The notes beneath the pieces are model-generated. The model made no database searches and was not told the DNA's origin. It worked only from the letters and a program-made list of their open reading frames with translations. The position numbers were made by a program, and so were the translations under genes. A DNA stretch of 64,000 nt from Rhizobium mayense (GTDB lineage Bacteria; Pseudomonadota; Alphaproteobacteria; Rhizobiales; Rhizobiaceae): assembly GCF_030272705.1 (NCBI RefSeq), contig NZ_JARFYM010000011.1, positions 62,001 through 126,000 on the forward strand, written 5' to 3'. Position 1 is the stretch's first letter; every line of letters begins with the position of its first letter. This document shows, in pieces, positions 9,807 to 18,493 of this stretch.

Positions 9807-9828
9807 GGCGCGACGGCAAAGCCGCGCC
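9807..9828 (-). terminator. Hairpin downstream of cydX
   Basis: A GC-rich stem-loop (GGCG and CGGC pairing with GCCG and CGCC, AAA loop, 3-nt bulge) lies about 24 bp after the cydX stop. A second small inverted repeat (GGCAAT-TCG-ATTGCC, 9760-9774), followed by TTTT on the minus strand, lies further on. One or both probably end the cyd operon. Confidence 0.4.
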
Positions 9829-9851
9829 CGGAGCAATTTGAAAGACCGGCC

Positions 9852-9977
9852 TCAGCGAGCCTTCTTCGTCAGTTCTTTCGCCCTTTTATTGTCCTCGACG
9901 ATTTCATACCACATTGCGTTGAGGACGGCGAAGGCTGCGGCGAGAGGGAAGCCGAGAAGCCAGGCAAAATACCACAT
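9852..9977 (-). CDS. cydX: Cytochrome bd oxidase small subunit CydX
   Basis: This 41-residue gene is read directly from the sequence. The product begins MWYFAWLLGFPLAAAFAVLN, continues AMWYEIVED and ends with a basic tail. The opening MWYFAW, the single membrane helix and the following acidic residues are the hallmarks of CydX/YbgT, the small subunit that stabilises the haem centres of bd-I type oxidase. AGGAGAAA lies 5-6 bases before the ATG. It starts 21 bp after the cydB stop on the same strand, exactly where cydX is expected. Confidence 0.93.
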   Translation of the reverse strand: MWYFAWLLGFPLAAAFAVLNAMWYEIVEDNKRAKELTKKAR

Positions 9978-9998
9978 GTTCTTTCTCCTATCGTCAGA

Positions 9999-11153
9999 TC
10001 AGTAGGCGTGGTGGCTCTTGTCGCTGACCGTCCCGGCGTCGATCTTGCCCCAGAGCACCCGGTATACCCAGGCGGTATAGAGCAGGATGATCGGCAGGAA
10101 GAGGACCGACACGACCAACATGATGAACAGCGTCATATGGCTCGAGGATGCGTCCCAGACCGTGAGACTGGAGCGCGGGTCAAGCGAGGAGGGCAGGATA
10201 AAGGGGAACATCGAGACGCCGACCGTCGAGATGATGCCGAAAATGGCGAGTTTGCTGAAGAGCAGCGGCGCCACTTGACGGCGGGCAAGCATCGACAGAA
10301 GGGCCGCGATCGGGCCGAGGAGACCGAAGACCGGAGCAATCATCATCCAGGGATGTCTGCCATAATTGGTGAACCAGGCGCCGGGCGCGCGATCGACGGT
10401 CTTCAATAGCGGATTGGACGGACCGATCGTGTTGATCTCGCTGGTGATGTGATAGCCGTCGATGCCATACCAAAGGGCGAGGCCGCCGAGAGCGAAGAGC
10501 ACGATAGTTGCGAGCGCTGCCAGGCTGCCGTAACGGCGAGCTCGATCGGCGACGACGCCGTCCGTCTTCAACTGCAGCCATGCCGCGCCATGCATGGCGA
10601 GCATGGCGACGGAGAGCAGACCGCAGAGCAATGCATAGGGATTGAGCAGTTCAAAGAACGAGCCCTCGTAATAGATCCGCATGTCGTCGGCGAAGCGGAA
10701 CGGCACACCCTGCAGGACGTTGCCGACGGCCACGCCGAAGATCAGGGAAGGAACGAAACCGCCGATGAACAGCGCCCAGTCCCAGCCTGCCTTCCAGCGG
10801 GCACTCTCGCGCTTTGAGCGGTATTTGAACGCCACCGGCCTGAGGATGAGCGCGAAGAGGACCGCGAACATCGCCAGATAGAAGCCGGAGAAGGAGACCG
10901 CGTACAGCGGCGGCCAGGCGGCGAAGATGGCGCCGCCGCCTAGGATCAGCCAGACTTGGTTACCTTCCCAGGTCGCGCCAATCGCATTAATGGCGATGCG
11001 CCGCTCGGTATCGGTCTTCGCAACGAAGGGCAGGAGCGCACCGATACCGAGATCGAAGCCGTCGGTCACCGCAAAGTTGATCAGCAGAACGCCGAGCAGT
11101 ACCCACCAGATGATGCGCAAAGTTTCATAGTCGATCAGTTGATGCAGGATCAT
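9999..11153 (-). CDS. cydB: Cytochrome bd ubiquinol oxidase subunit II
   Basis: The 384-residue integral membrane protein has about eight to nine hydrophobic helices. It begins [20 protein letters not shown] and soon has the family motif [13 protein letters not shown] further conserved stretch is [19 protein letters not shown]. It pairs with CydA to form the oxygen-reducing quinol oxidase in the cytoplasmic membrane. GGAG lies 8 bases before the ATG and overlaps the end of cydA; the two genes are 5 bp apart. The length matches CydB of other proteobacteria (about 380). Confidence 0.96.
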   Translation of the reverse strand: MILHQLIDYETLRIIWWVLLGVLLINFAVTDGFDLGIGALLPFVAKTDTERRIAINAIGATWEGNQVWLILGGGAIFAAWPPLYAVSFSGFYLAMFAVLFALILRPVAFKYRSKRESARWKAGWDWALFIGGFVPSLIFGVAVGNVLQGVPFRFADDMRIYYEGSFFELLNPYALLCGLLSVAMLAMHGAAWLQLKTDGVVADRARRYGSLAALATIVLFALGGLALWYGIDGYHITSEINTIGPSNPLLKTVDRAPGAWFTNYGRHPWMMIAPVFGLLGPIAALLSMLARRQVAPLLFSKLAIFGIISTVGVSMFPFILPSSLDPRSSLTVWDASSSHMTLFIMLVVSVLFLPIILLYTAWVYRVLWGKIDAGTVSDKSHHAY

Positions 11154-11158
11154 GATGG

Positions 11159-12760
11159 TTACTCCGCAGCAGAAACGAGGGTTTCGGAAACAAGGTCGGC
11201 TTCCGGCTCGTCGTCCGGTTCCGGGCCATTGCGAATGGCTCTGATCATCAGGCTCATCTCAATGACGATCAGCGCGGTGTAGATCGCGGCGAAACCGAGG
11301 AGAGTGAGAAGCACGGCGCCGGCCCCGAGATTGGAGACGGCGGCGGCGGTCGGCAGCACGCCCTCGATAATCCAAGGCTGGCGGCCGAACTCGGCGACGA
11401 TCCAGCCGAACTCGATGGCAACCCAGGGAAGCGGGATGGCAAAGACGGCGATCCTGAGCAACAGGGGGTAACGGTCGAGCTGGCGGCGCGCGGACAACAA
11501 GAAGAAGGTCGCCGTCAGCAGGATAAAGAACATACCGAGACCGACCATGACGCGGAATGTCCAGAAGAGGGTGGGCACATTCGGAATGGTATCGCGCGCG
11601 GCCTGATCGATCTGCGCATCTGTCGCCTGGCGCGGATCGTCGACATAGCGCTTCAGTAGCAGGGCGTAGCCGAGTTCATGGCCGATATCTTCGAAGGAAG
11701 CGCGCGCCTGCTCTATGGAGGTATCCTGCGCTGTGGCACCGGCAGCCGCGGGCTGGGCGGCGCGGATCTTCAATAGTGCGTCGTAGGCCTTGATGCCGTC
11801 GCGGATGCGGGTCTTGGCCTGTTCCTCGAGCTGGTTGATGCCGGGAATTTCGGTGGTCAGCGAGCGGGTACCGATCAGGCCCATGACCCACGGGATGTGC
11901 ACGGCAAAATGGGTTTCGCGTGCCTGCTGGTCCGGGAAGCCGAAGGCGGTAAAGGCGGCGGGTGCCGGCTGGGTCTCCCACATGGCCTCGATCGCCGCGA
12001 GCTTCATTTTCTGGTGCTCGGTCGAGAGATAACCGCTTTCGTCGCCGAGAACGACGACCGACAGCGCCGAAGCCAGGCCGAAGGAGGCGGCAACCGTCAT
12101 TGAGCGCTTAGCGATCTCTATGTGGCGGCCTTTCATCATGTACCAGGCCGAAACTCCGAGCACGAAGATCGAGGCGCAGACATAACCGGCCGACACGGTA
12201 TGGACGAACTTTGCCTGGGCGACGGGATTGAAGACAACATCGAAGAAGCTCGTGATCTCCATGCGCATGGTCTGCGGATTGAGCGCCGAGCCGACCGGAT
12301 TTTGCATCCAGCCATTGGCGATGAGGATCCAGAGCGCGGAGAAGTTGGAGCCGAGCGCGACCGCCCACGTAGTGACGAGGTGTCCGACCTTGGAGAGCCT
12401 GTCCCAGCCGAAGAAGAACAGGCCGACGAAGGTCGCCTCAAGGAAGAAGGCCATCAGGCCCTCGATCGCCAGTGGCGCGCCGAAGATGTCGCCGACGTAA
12501 TAGCTGTAATAGCTCCAGTTCATGCCGAACTGGAATTCCATGACGATGCCCGTTGCGACGCCAAGCACGAAGTTGATGCCGAACAGCGTGCCCCAGAATT
12601 TGGTCATCTGGCGCCAGATCTGGCGTCCAGTCATCACATAGGTCGTCTCCATGATGGCAAGCAATACGGAGAGGCCGAGCGTCAGCGGCACGAACAGGAA
12701 GTGATAAAGCGCAGTCATGGCGAACTGCAGGCGCGATAGCGCCACGATGTCGAGTTCCAT
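11159..12760 (-). CDS. cydA: Cytochrome bd ubiquinol oxidase subunit I
   Basis: The 533-residue subunit carries the haems b558, b595 and d. It opens [20 protein letters not shown]; the histidine at residue 20 matches the conserved N-terminal haem ligand. Later come [13 protein letters not shown], the motif following the quinol loop, and a long segment between helices (about residues 255-390), as in the long-Q-loop, E. coli-like class. I start at the ATG at 12760 because GGGAG is 7 bases upstream; the ATG 6 bases earlier would be too close to it. It lies between cydC and cydB in one transcription direction. The cydDC and cydX partners support a bd-I type oxidase rather than the cyanide-insensitive class. 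Confidence 0.95.
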   Translation of the reverse strand: MELDIVALSRLQFAMTALYHFLFVPLTLGLSVLLAIMETTYVMTGRQIWRQMTKFWGTLFGINFVLGVATGIVMEFQFGMNWSYYSYYVGDIFGAPLAIEGLMAFFLEATFVGLFFFGWDRLSKVGHLVTTWAVALGSNFSALWILIANGWMQNPVGSALNPQTMRMEITSFFDVVFNPVAQAKFVHTVSAGYVCASIFVLGVSAWYMMKGRHIEIAKRSMTVAASFGLASALSVVVLGDESGYLSTEHQKMKLAAIEAMWETQPAPAAFTAFGFPDQQARETHFAVHIPWVMGLIGTRSLTTEIPGINQLEEQAKTRIRDGIKAYDALLKIRAAQPAAAGATAQDTSIEQARASFEDIGHELGYALLLKRYVDDPRQATDAQIDQAARDTIPNVPTLFWTFRVMVGLGMFFILLTATFFLLSARRQLDRYPLLLRIAVFAIPLPWVAIEFGWIVAEFGRQPWIIEGVLPTAAAVSNLGAGAVLLTLLGFAAIYTALIVIEMSLMIRAIRNGPEPDDEPEADLVSETLVSAAE

Positions 12761-12841
12761 AGTCATTCTCCCACGGTCCCACGGGGGTTGGTCTGTACGG
12801 CGCTATTCGACGCGCCGTCTTTTCACGGTCAGTTTGCCGCC

Positions 12842-14533
12842 TCAGTCCGGTCGCAGCCGGTCCAGGATGGCATCGAATTCTTGTTCGCCACGTCGCGCCA
12901 TCGCTGTGATGCGGCCATGTTCGAGCATGGCGATACGGTCGGCGATCGCGGCTTCACGGCGGATATGCGTGGCGATGACGAGGCTGCGGCCGGCGGCGTT
13001 GGTGGCAATCTCTCCCAACACGGCGCGGGCAGTCTCGGCGTCGAGCCCTTCAGTCGGTTCGTCGAGCAGCCAGAGCGGCGTGTCGCGCAGGAATAGACGG
13101 GCCAGCGCGAGCCGGCGCGATTGACCGCCCGACAGGCCGGCCCCGCCTTCGCCGAGACGCGCCGAAAGCTTTTTCGGCAGTGTCTGGATATCGTCGAGAA
13201 GGCCTGCGGCCTCCAGCGCCTGACGAAGCCGTTCGTCGCTTGCGAGCGGGTCGGCGAGCAACAGATTGTCGCGGATCGTATCGTCGAAAAGCTCAGTGCG
13301 CTGTGTCAACGTCGTTGCCCTGAGGCGGGTGATCGTTCCGGACGCCGGGGCAATTTCGCCGGCAAGCAGCGCTAGCAGGGTCGATTTTCCGGCGCCGCTT
13401 GCGCCGACAAGGGCAAGTCGCTCGCCGGCAGCCAGCGACAGGGAAAGGCTTTTGATCGCCGGATGCCACGCTTTCTCGTAGGTCGCGCTGACTGCCTGCA
13501 ACTGGAATGCATAGGCTTCGGGTGGCTGCATGATTTCAGAGGCTACATCTTCCGTCGCCAGGCGCGGGGCGATACGTCTGGCGGCGAGCAGCGTGCGGCC
13601 GAGCTCCAACGCCCCGCGACGCAGCGCCGCAAACGGTTCTGTCGCAGCGAAGGCTATCAGCAAACCGAAAGCGGCGGCTGGCGCACCGATGGCGCCGTGT
13701 TTTGCCAGCGCGGCCACGGTCAGGAGCGTGGCTGTCAGCAGAAGCGTCGAGGCGAGCGAAAAGCTGGTATTGACGATATTTTCGATCCTGTTCAATTCAT
13801 GATCCGCTTCGGCGAGCCGCCGGTCGGTATCGTCGATCGCGACGCGTTGCGCCCGCAGGCGGCCGGCCATGGCAAGATCTGTCTGGCCGGCGACCAGGTC
13901 GATGACGCGCGCCCGCAGCGCTTCCATCGCATGGGCGCGGCGGCGTCCCGGCTTCATTGCCATCCGGCCGGCGATCAAAGGAATACCGAGGCCGATGGTA
14001 ACGAGCCAAAGGCCGACCAAAATACCGAAGATCGGCTGCATCAGGCCCAGCGCAACGCCGATAGCGAGAGCTGACAGCAGGGCGACGCCCGCCGGTAGCA
14101 ATACGCGCAGGTAAAGCGAATCCAGCGCATCGATATCGGCCGTCAGCCGGAACAGCAGCTTGGCCGGGCGGCGCATCATATCGGCGGCGCTGCCGGATGC
14201 TGCCCAGCCGCGAAAGAGCCTCTCGCGCAAGGCCGCGAGAACGCGCAAGGTCACGTCATGGGTCACCAGTCGCTCGCCATAGCGCGCTGCCGTACGGCCG
14301 ATGGCGAGCAGGCGGATGCCGGCCGATGGCGCGAAGACGTCGAAGACGATGGCACTCGTGGCCGAGACGCCGGCAAGCGCGGTCGCGGTGATGAACCAGC
14401 CGGAAAGGCCCAGTAATCCGGCGCCCGCCAGCACGGCCAAAGCCGATAGCGCGGCGCCGAGGCAAAGACCGCGTCCACGCTCGGCATGAAACAGGCGGAC
14501 GACCGGCAGAAGCGTTGAGAGGCTCCGTTTCAT
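12842..14533 (-). CDS. cydC: Thiol reductant ABC exporter subunit CydC
   Basis: The 563-residue half-transporter has an N-terminal six-helix membrane domain and a C-terminal ATPase domain with Walker A (GASGAGKST), an intact signature (LSGGQ), Walker B (LWLLDEPTEGLD) and a switch histidine (ATHIR). CydC pairs with CydD to export glutathione and cysteine to the periplasm, which is needed for haem insertion into cytochrome bd. Its start overlaps the cydD stop by 4 bp, so the subunits are likely translationally coupled. cydA begins about 80 bp downstream. Confidence 0.93.
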   Translation of the reverse strand: MKRSLSTLLPVVRLFHAERGRGLCLGAALSALAVLAGAGLLGLSGWFITATALAGVSATSAIVFDVFAPSAGIRLLAIGRTAARYGERLVTHDVTLRVLAALRERLFRGWAASGSAADMMRRPAKLLFRLTADIDALDSLYLRVLLPAGVALLSALAIGVALGLMQPIFGILVGLWLVTIGLGIPLIAGRMAMKPGRRRAHAMEALRARVIDLVAGQTDLAMAGRLRAQRVAIDDTDRRLAEADHELNRIENIVNTSFSLASTLLLTATLLTVAALAKHGAIGAPAAAFGLLIAFAATEPFAALRRGALELGRTLLAARRIAPRLATEDVASEIMQPPEAYAFQLQAVSATYEKAWHPAIKSLSLSLAAGERLALVGASGAGKSTLLALLAGEIAPASGTITRLRATTLTQRTELFDDTIRDNLLLADPLASDERLRQALEAAGLLDDIQTLPKKLSARLGEGGAGLSGGQSRRLALARLFLRDTPLWLLDEPTEGLDAETARAVLGEIATNAAGRSLVIATHIRREAAIADRIAMLEHGRITAMARRGEQEFDAILDRLRPD

Positions 14534-16275
14534 GCGGCAATCCCCTTGCGTTGGGTTTCGAGATGGATGGTGCGGTCGAGGCGTGCCGCAAGCAGCGGAT
14601 CATGGGTGGCGACGATCAGCGTCCGGCCCTCTGCCAGCGCCAGCAAAGCCTCGGTCACATCGGCTGCTGTTGCGGCGTCGAGGTGGGCGGTCGGCTCGTC
14701 GGCGAGGATGATGTCGGCGTCGTGATTGGCGGCCACGCGAGCCAGCGCCAGCCGCAGCGCCTCGCCGCCGGAGAGGCCGAGGCCGCCTTCGCCGACCGCG
14801 GCTATCTCGTTCGCAGCGACCACGCCGTCCAGGCGCACGGCGCGAAGGGCATCCTCAATGGCGCCATTGTCGATACCGGCGCGCCCCAGGCTGACATTTC
14901 TCTTCAGGCTGCCAGAGAAAATATGTGGCCTCTGTCCAACCCAGGCCATGCGGGAGCGAAGGGCGGCAGCGCTGTTCTCGGTCAGCGCGACGCCGCCGAT
15001 CTTGATCGTGCCGGCTTCCAGCTGCGCAAGCCCCGCAATCAGGGAGAGGATGGTGGTTTTGCCGGAGCCGCTGGCGCCCCAGAGCGCGACATGGTCTCCG
15101 GCTGCAATGTTGAGATAGAGGTTGTTGATTATTGCCGGAAGATCCGGTGCGTGACGGAAGACCAGTCCGTCGATCTGCACGGATGGAGCCGCGGGCACGC
15201 CCTTTACGCCGTCTTGGTCGGCGGTATCGAGGATCGCAGGTCCTTGCGACGATAGGGCGTCGAGTGCTGCAAGCGCCGCTTCGCCGTTGGCGCGATCGTG
15301 CCATACGGCTGAGAGTTCGCGCAGGGGCTCGAAAAAGGCCGGTGCGAGCAGAAGGATGAAAAGGCCCTGCGTAAGAGTGAGCCGACCATTCCATGTGCCG
15401 ATGTCTATCGAACCCAGCAGGCTGAAGCCGATATAGACAGAGGTCGCGGCAACGCCGAGGGCGGCGAAAAGCTCGAGAACAGCGGAGGATAGAAAGGCGA
15501 TTTTCAGCACCGCCATCGTGCGGTTTCGCAACGACTCCGCATCGGCGCGCAATCGTCCAGCCGTTATATCGACGGCGTCAAGCGCCCGGATCGTGGCGAG
15601 GCCGCGCAGGCGATCGAGCAGAAAGGCGTTGAGGCCGCCGGTTTCGGCCAGCTGCTTTTCGCTGGCGGCTTTGGCGCGCCAGCCGATCAGGGCCATGAAA
15701 ATTGGAATGAGCGGCGCCGCGATCAGCAGTATAAGCGCCGCAACCCAGGAAATCGGAAGGATGCAAGCGAAGAAGACGAGCGGCACCGTGCTCGCCTTCA
15801 TGCGTATCGGCTGAAAGCGGGCGAGATAAGGCACCACCGCCTCGGCCTGTTCGCCGACGACGCTCGCCGCCAAGCCCGAGGCCGGCCTGCCGGTATCGAG
15901 GGGCGATCGGGCTGCAAGTGCCGCGACTGCGCGATTGCGTCGTGATGTGAGCTCGCCTCTCGCCGCGCGAAAAGCAATGCGTGTTCCGGCGGCATCGACG
16001 GCAGCACGCACGACGCCGAGCGCCAATATCGCAAGTGCTGCAAGTGCCACCTCCGTCGTGCTGCCGCCATCGCTTATGACACCGACGCTGAAGGCGAGGA
16101 GAGCTGCTTGCGGAATCCAGATCAGCGCCGCAATAGTCTGCAGGCTCGCGGCAAGCCTAAGCCCTGCCGGCTTTCGTTTCGCTGTTGCAGGATTTCGCTT
16201 CGCGCTTGGGGCGGCGTCGCCCGCCGTGCGTGTTTCTTCCTGACTGATGTCAGGATCGAAGAAGGCAGCCGTCAT
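14530..16275 (-). CDS. cydD: Thiol reductant ABC exporter subunit CydD
   Basis: The 581-residue half-transporter has a charged N-terminus with a Lys/Arg/Pro stretch, a membrane domain from about residue 40 to 330 and an ATPase domain with Walker A (GASGSGKTT), signature LSGGE, Walker B (IILADEPTAHLD) and a switch histidine (ATHDP). The signature has Glu where Gln is usual, a substitution also seen in other CydD proteins. It heads the cydDCABX block, 3 bp after the GbsR-type regulator gene, and overlaps cydC by 4 bp. The order regulator-cydDC-cydAB-cydX puts assembly factors and oxidase in one transcript. Confidence 0.93.
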   Translation of the reverse strand: MTAAFFDPDISQEETRTAGDAAPSAKRNPATAKRKPAGLRLAASLQTIAALIWIPQAALLAFSVGVISDGGSTTEVALAALAILALGVVRAAVDAAGTRIAFRAARGELTSRRNRAVAALAARSPLDTGRPASGLAASVVGEQAEAVVPYLARFQPIRMKASTVPLVFFACILPISWVAALILLIAAPLIPIFMALIGWRAKAASEKQLAETGGLNAFLLDRLRGLATIRALDAVDITAGRLRADAESLRNRTMAVLKIAFLSSAVLELFAALGVAATSVYIGFSLLGSIDIGTWNGRLTLTQGLFILLLAPAFFEPLRELSAVWHDRANGEAALAALDALSSQGPAILDTADQDGVKGVPAAPSVQIDGLVFRHAPDLPAIINNLYLNIAAGDHVALWGASGSGKTTILSLIAGLAQLEAGTIKIGGVALTENSAAALRSRMAWVGQRPHIFSGSLKRNVSLGRAGIDNGAIEDALRAVRLDGVVAANEIAAVGEGGLGLSGGEALRLALARVAANHDADIILADEPTAHLDAATAADVTEALLALAEGRTLIVATHDPLLAARLDRTIHLETQRKGIAA

Positions 16276-16278
16276 TAT

Positions 16279-16854
16279 TCAATCCTCTTTCGCCGTCTTG
16301 GAACGCCGGCGGCCGAGCGAGACGACGCGGTCCTTGGTCTCCAGCAGCTTCGTCACCTTCGAGCCGAGCAGCAGCAGGGTCGCAAGCCGCTCGGTCTCCA
16401 GCTGCCTGACGTCGTCGTACCAATTGGTCAGCCGCTCGATCAGGCCGTACATTTCGTTCATACGCCCCTGGGCATAACGTTCGGCATCGCTCGCCGGCTG
16501 CTGCATCAGGGTTTCACGCAGCATCGAGAGCGTCGGATCGACCTCGCGCTTCTTGCGCTCTTCGGCGAGCGTGCGCAGGATCTGCCAGACATCGTCCGGC
16601 GTCGTAAAGAAATCGCGGCGGTCGTCCGGCTTGTGCCTGAGCAGCACGAGATTCCAGGTCTGTAGTTCGCGCAGGCTCATGGAGACATTCGAACGGGAAA
16701 TGCCGAGCGCTTCGACGATTTCGTCAGCGCAGAGCGGCGCCGGGGAGACGAAAAGAAGGGCGTAGATCTGTCCGACGGTGCGGTTGATGCCCCAGCGCGA
16801 ACCCATCTCCCCGAAGTGAAGCACAAAGGACTGTACGAGAGGCGGAAGATTCAT
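16279..16854 (-). CDS. GbsR/MarR-type transcriptional regulator of the cyd operon
   Basis: The 191-residue cytoplasmic protein has an N-terminal winged helix-turn-helix (about residues 25-90, CADEIVEALGISRSNVSMSL, then a wing with HKPDDRRDFF). A helical C-terminal region probably dimerises. The opening, FVLHFGEMGSRWGINRTVGQ, is typical of the GbsR family, whose Bacillus member responds to choline. The gene is 3 bp upstream of cydD, so it is almost certainly the first gene of the operon. A perfect 18-bp palindrome lies 22 bp before its ATG, which suggests autoregulation. The effector is unknown; a redox- or metabolite-linked signal would suit the oxidase but is inference. Confidence 0.85.
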   Translation of the reverse strand: MNLPPLVQSFVLHFGEMGSRWGINRTVGQIYALLFVSPAPLCADEIVEALGISRSNVSMSLRELQTWNLVLLRHKPDDRRDFFTTPDDVWQILRTLAEERKKREVDPTLSMLRETLMQQPASDAERYAQGRMNEMYGLIERLTNWYDDVRQLETERLATLLLLGSKVTKLLETKDRVVSLGRRRSKTAKED

Positions 16855-16876
16855 GGCTGCATCCTGTTGTCAGTGA

Positions 16877-16894
16877 TTTCAGAAATTTCTGAAA
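16877..16894. promoter_or_regulatory. 18-bp perfect palindrome, likely GbsR-type operator
   Basis: TTTCAGAAATTTCTGAAA reads identically on both strands and sits 22 bp before the regulator's ATG. This is directly downstream of a proximal -10-like element and within the leader of the distal FNR-type promoter. It is the natural candidate for the binding site of the adjacent winged-helix regulator. Confidence 0.7.
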
Positions 16895-16896
16895 AA

Positions 16897-16924
16897 ACTG
16901 TAAGTCTTTCTGTCCTGTTTGCAA
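16897..16924 (-). promoter_or_regulatory. Possible proximal sigma70-type promoter of gbsR-cydDCABX
   Basis: On the minus strand TTGCAA, a 16-bp spacer and TACAGT lie immediately before the 18-bp palindrome. Both hexamers match the consensus only partly. If used, the start point would fall inside the palindrome, so a bound regulator would block it. Confidence 0.4.
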
Positions 16925-16978
16925 TCGATATGTTGCCCATGCGTCAATCTGTGTGAGCAAACTCTCGCCTATGCTGTG

Positions 16979-17020
16979 ATTATGCCGGACATGGAGCGAG
17001 CAGGCTTTGACTGAAATCAA
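16979..17020 (-). promoter_or_regulatory. FNR/FixK-type class II promoter upstream of gbsR-cydDCABX
   Basis: On the minus strand TTGATTTCAGTCAA (17007-17020) matches the FNR/FixK consensus TTGAT-N4-ATCAA at nine of ten defined bases. Exactly 22 bp downstream is CATAAT (16979-16984), a good -10. This puts the box centre at about -41.5 from a start near 16972, the class II activator position. The leader to the gbsR ATG would be about 118 nt and would contain the 18-bp palindrome. Oxygen control of a cytochrome bd operon by an FNR-family protein is well known in other bacteria. Confidence 0.7.
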
Positions 17021-17195
17021 AGCTGTCGCCACCAACCACTCTTGCGTGGCTACGACTCAACCTGTCGACATACGCGGCGACATCATGAAAGCTATGGTCG
17101 ATCATTTAGAGGGGCGCCGGAGGCGCTTCGCCTATGGGCTCTCCCACCAAGCGCGCGCCATCACTTATTCGGCTGGCGCGGCGAACCGGAGAATA

Positions 17196-17723
17196 TCAGC
17201 CCGCTTTGGCTGATGATGTCGATCCTTCCATCTGCCCGATCTCGTGCAGATGCGCTTCCAGCGCTAGCCGGTCGATCGAGGCGATTGGAAGGTTGACCAG
17301 GAGCATGATCCGATTTTTCAGATAGCGAGCGGCCCGCGCGAAGGCGCGCGCCTTTTCGACTTCGGTGCCTTCGACAGTGGAGGGGTCCTCGATGCCCCAA
17401 TGCGAGGAGGCGGGATGGCCGGGCCATACCGGGCAGGCCTCACCTGCCGCATCGTCACAGACGGTGATGATGAAATCCATCTGCGGCGCGCCCGGCTTTG
17501 CGAAAACATCCCAGCTTTTCGAGCCGAAGCCGGAAGAGGGATATCCAAGGGCATCAAGTGTCTTGGTGGCCCAGGGATTTATCGTGCCCTTGGGAGAGCT
17601 GCCAGCCGAAAAAGCGTGGAAACGGCCCTTGCCCTCGGTGTTCAAGATCGACTCTGCCAGGATCGAGCGGGAAGAATTGCCCGTGCAGAGGAATAGAACA
17701 TTGTAGACGCCACTATCGCTCAT
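17196..17723 (-). CDS. Arsenate reductase / low-molecular-weight phosphatase family protein
   Basis: The 175-residue cytoplasmic protein begins with the phosphate-binding loop VLFLCTGNSSRS (Cys about residue 13), followed by the family's central segments ending in FIITVCDDAAGEACPVWPG and HWGIEDPS. Those cysteines fit the thioredoxin-linked arsenate reductase type, which reduces arsenate through a relay of Cys residues. The start is the ATG at 17723 with GGGGGAG before it; the frame runs 27 codons further upstream without support. No arsR, arsB or acr3 gene is adjacent, so a phosphatase role remains possible. Confidence 0.82.
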   Translation of the reverse strand: MSDSGVYNVLFLCTGNSSRSILAESILNTEGKGRFHAFSAGSSPKGTINPWATKTLDALGYPSSGFGSKSWDVFAKPGAPQMDFIITVCDDAAGEACPVWPGHPASSHWGIEDPSTVEGTEVEKARAFARAARYLKNRIMLLVNLPIASIDRLALEAHLHEIGQMEGSTSSAKAG

Positions 17724-17901
17724 TGCGCTTTCTCCCCCATGTATCGTTTTTGTAAAGAAGGTGACGGTCACAGTAGCTAGGCGTCCGGATGGCCGGCATC
17801 GCATCCCCTTTCAGGAAGCGCGCCGACTGCCAGAAGCATTAAAGTCACAACTATACATGATAAAAGGACAAATGCGTCACGCTAGAAGGAATTAGCGGTG
17901 A

Positions 17902-18315
17902 TTAAATCTCGGCATTTGACTGAAGCATGCCGACGCGAACAGCAAATCTTTCTCCAGGACCGTGAACTGCCGCAAAGAGCAGGCCGGCGAGAAAGACGAA
18001 GTGATCGATGAAGAAGCCGAATTCCGCCTGGTTCCCGCTCCAGCGGTTTGGTCCGTGGAAGCTGAAGGCAAGGAAGATGACGTAGATGCCGGCTGCCAAT
18101 GCTGCCTCCGAGAAGAAGGCTCCCGTCAGCAGGCAGATCGCCAGCGCGCTTTCGAAGAAGGCAGCGATCCAGGCGAGAAACAGCGACATCGGGAAACCGG
18201 CCGAGGCAATAAAGCCGGCGGTCGATTGCATGTCGGCGAATTTGAAGGCGGCCGCCATCACGAAGACGGCGCCGAAGATCAATCGGGCCAGGCAGATTGC
18301 GATTGTCTTGCTCAT
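17902..18315 (-). CDS. DoxX-family small membrane protein
   Basis: The 137-residue product has four hydrophobic helices and the DoxX-type opening (ARLIFGAVFVMAAAFKFADM). A loop GPNRWSGNQAEFGFFIDHFV precedes the last helix. DoxX proteins act in the cytoplasmic membrane; some take part in thiosulfate oxidation or in redox complexes, but this member's role is unknown. GGAGG lies just before the ATG at 18315, so I reject an upstream extension of about 75 codons. It stands alone between the arsenate reductase-like and deacetylase genes. Confidence 0.82.
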   Translation of the reverse strand: MSKTIAICLARLIFGAVFVMAAAFKFADMQSTAGFIASAGFPMSLFLAWIAAFFESALAICLLTGAFFSEAALAAGIYVIFLAFSFHGPNRWSGNQAEFGFFIDHFVFLAGLLFAAVHGPGERFAVRVGMLQSNAEI

Positions 18316-18493
18316 GTCGATATCCTCCGCTTTTTGACTATTCGGCGATCCGCGATTCCGCATCGCCGTTCTGACCCAAGGACGAAGGATAGGCCACGTT
18401 CCCGACATGACGGGGAAAAAATGTTTTTGCGTTGGAGGTCGGATCGCGCGATCCGAACTCTCATGAGGTCCGGTTCGCGTTTCCGCACCAAAA

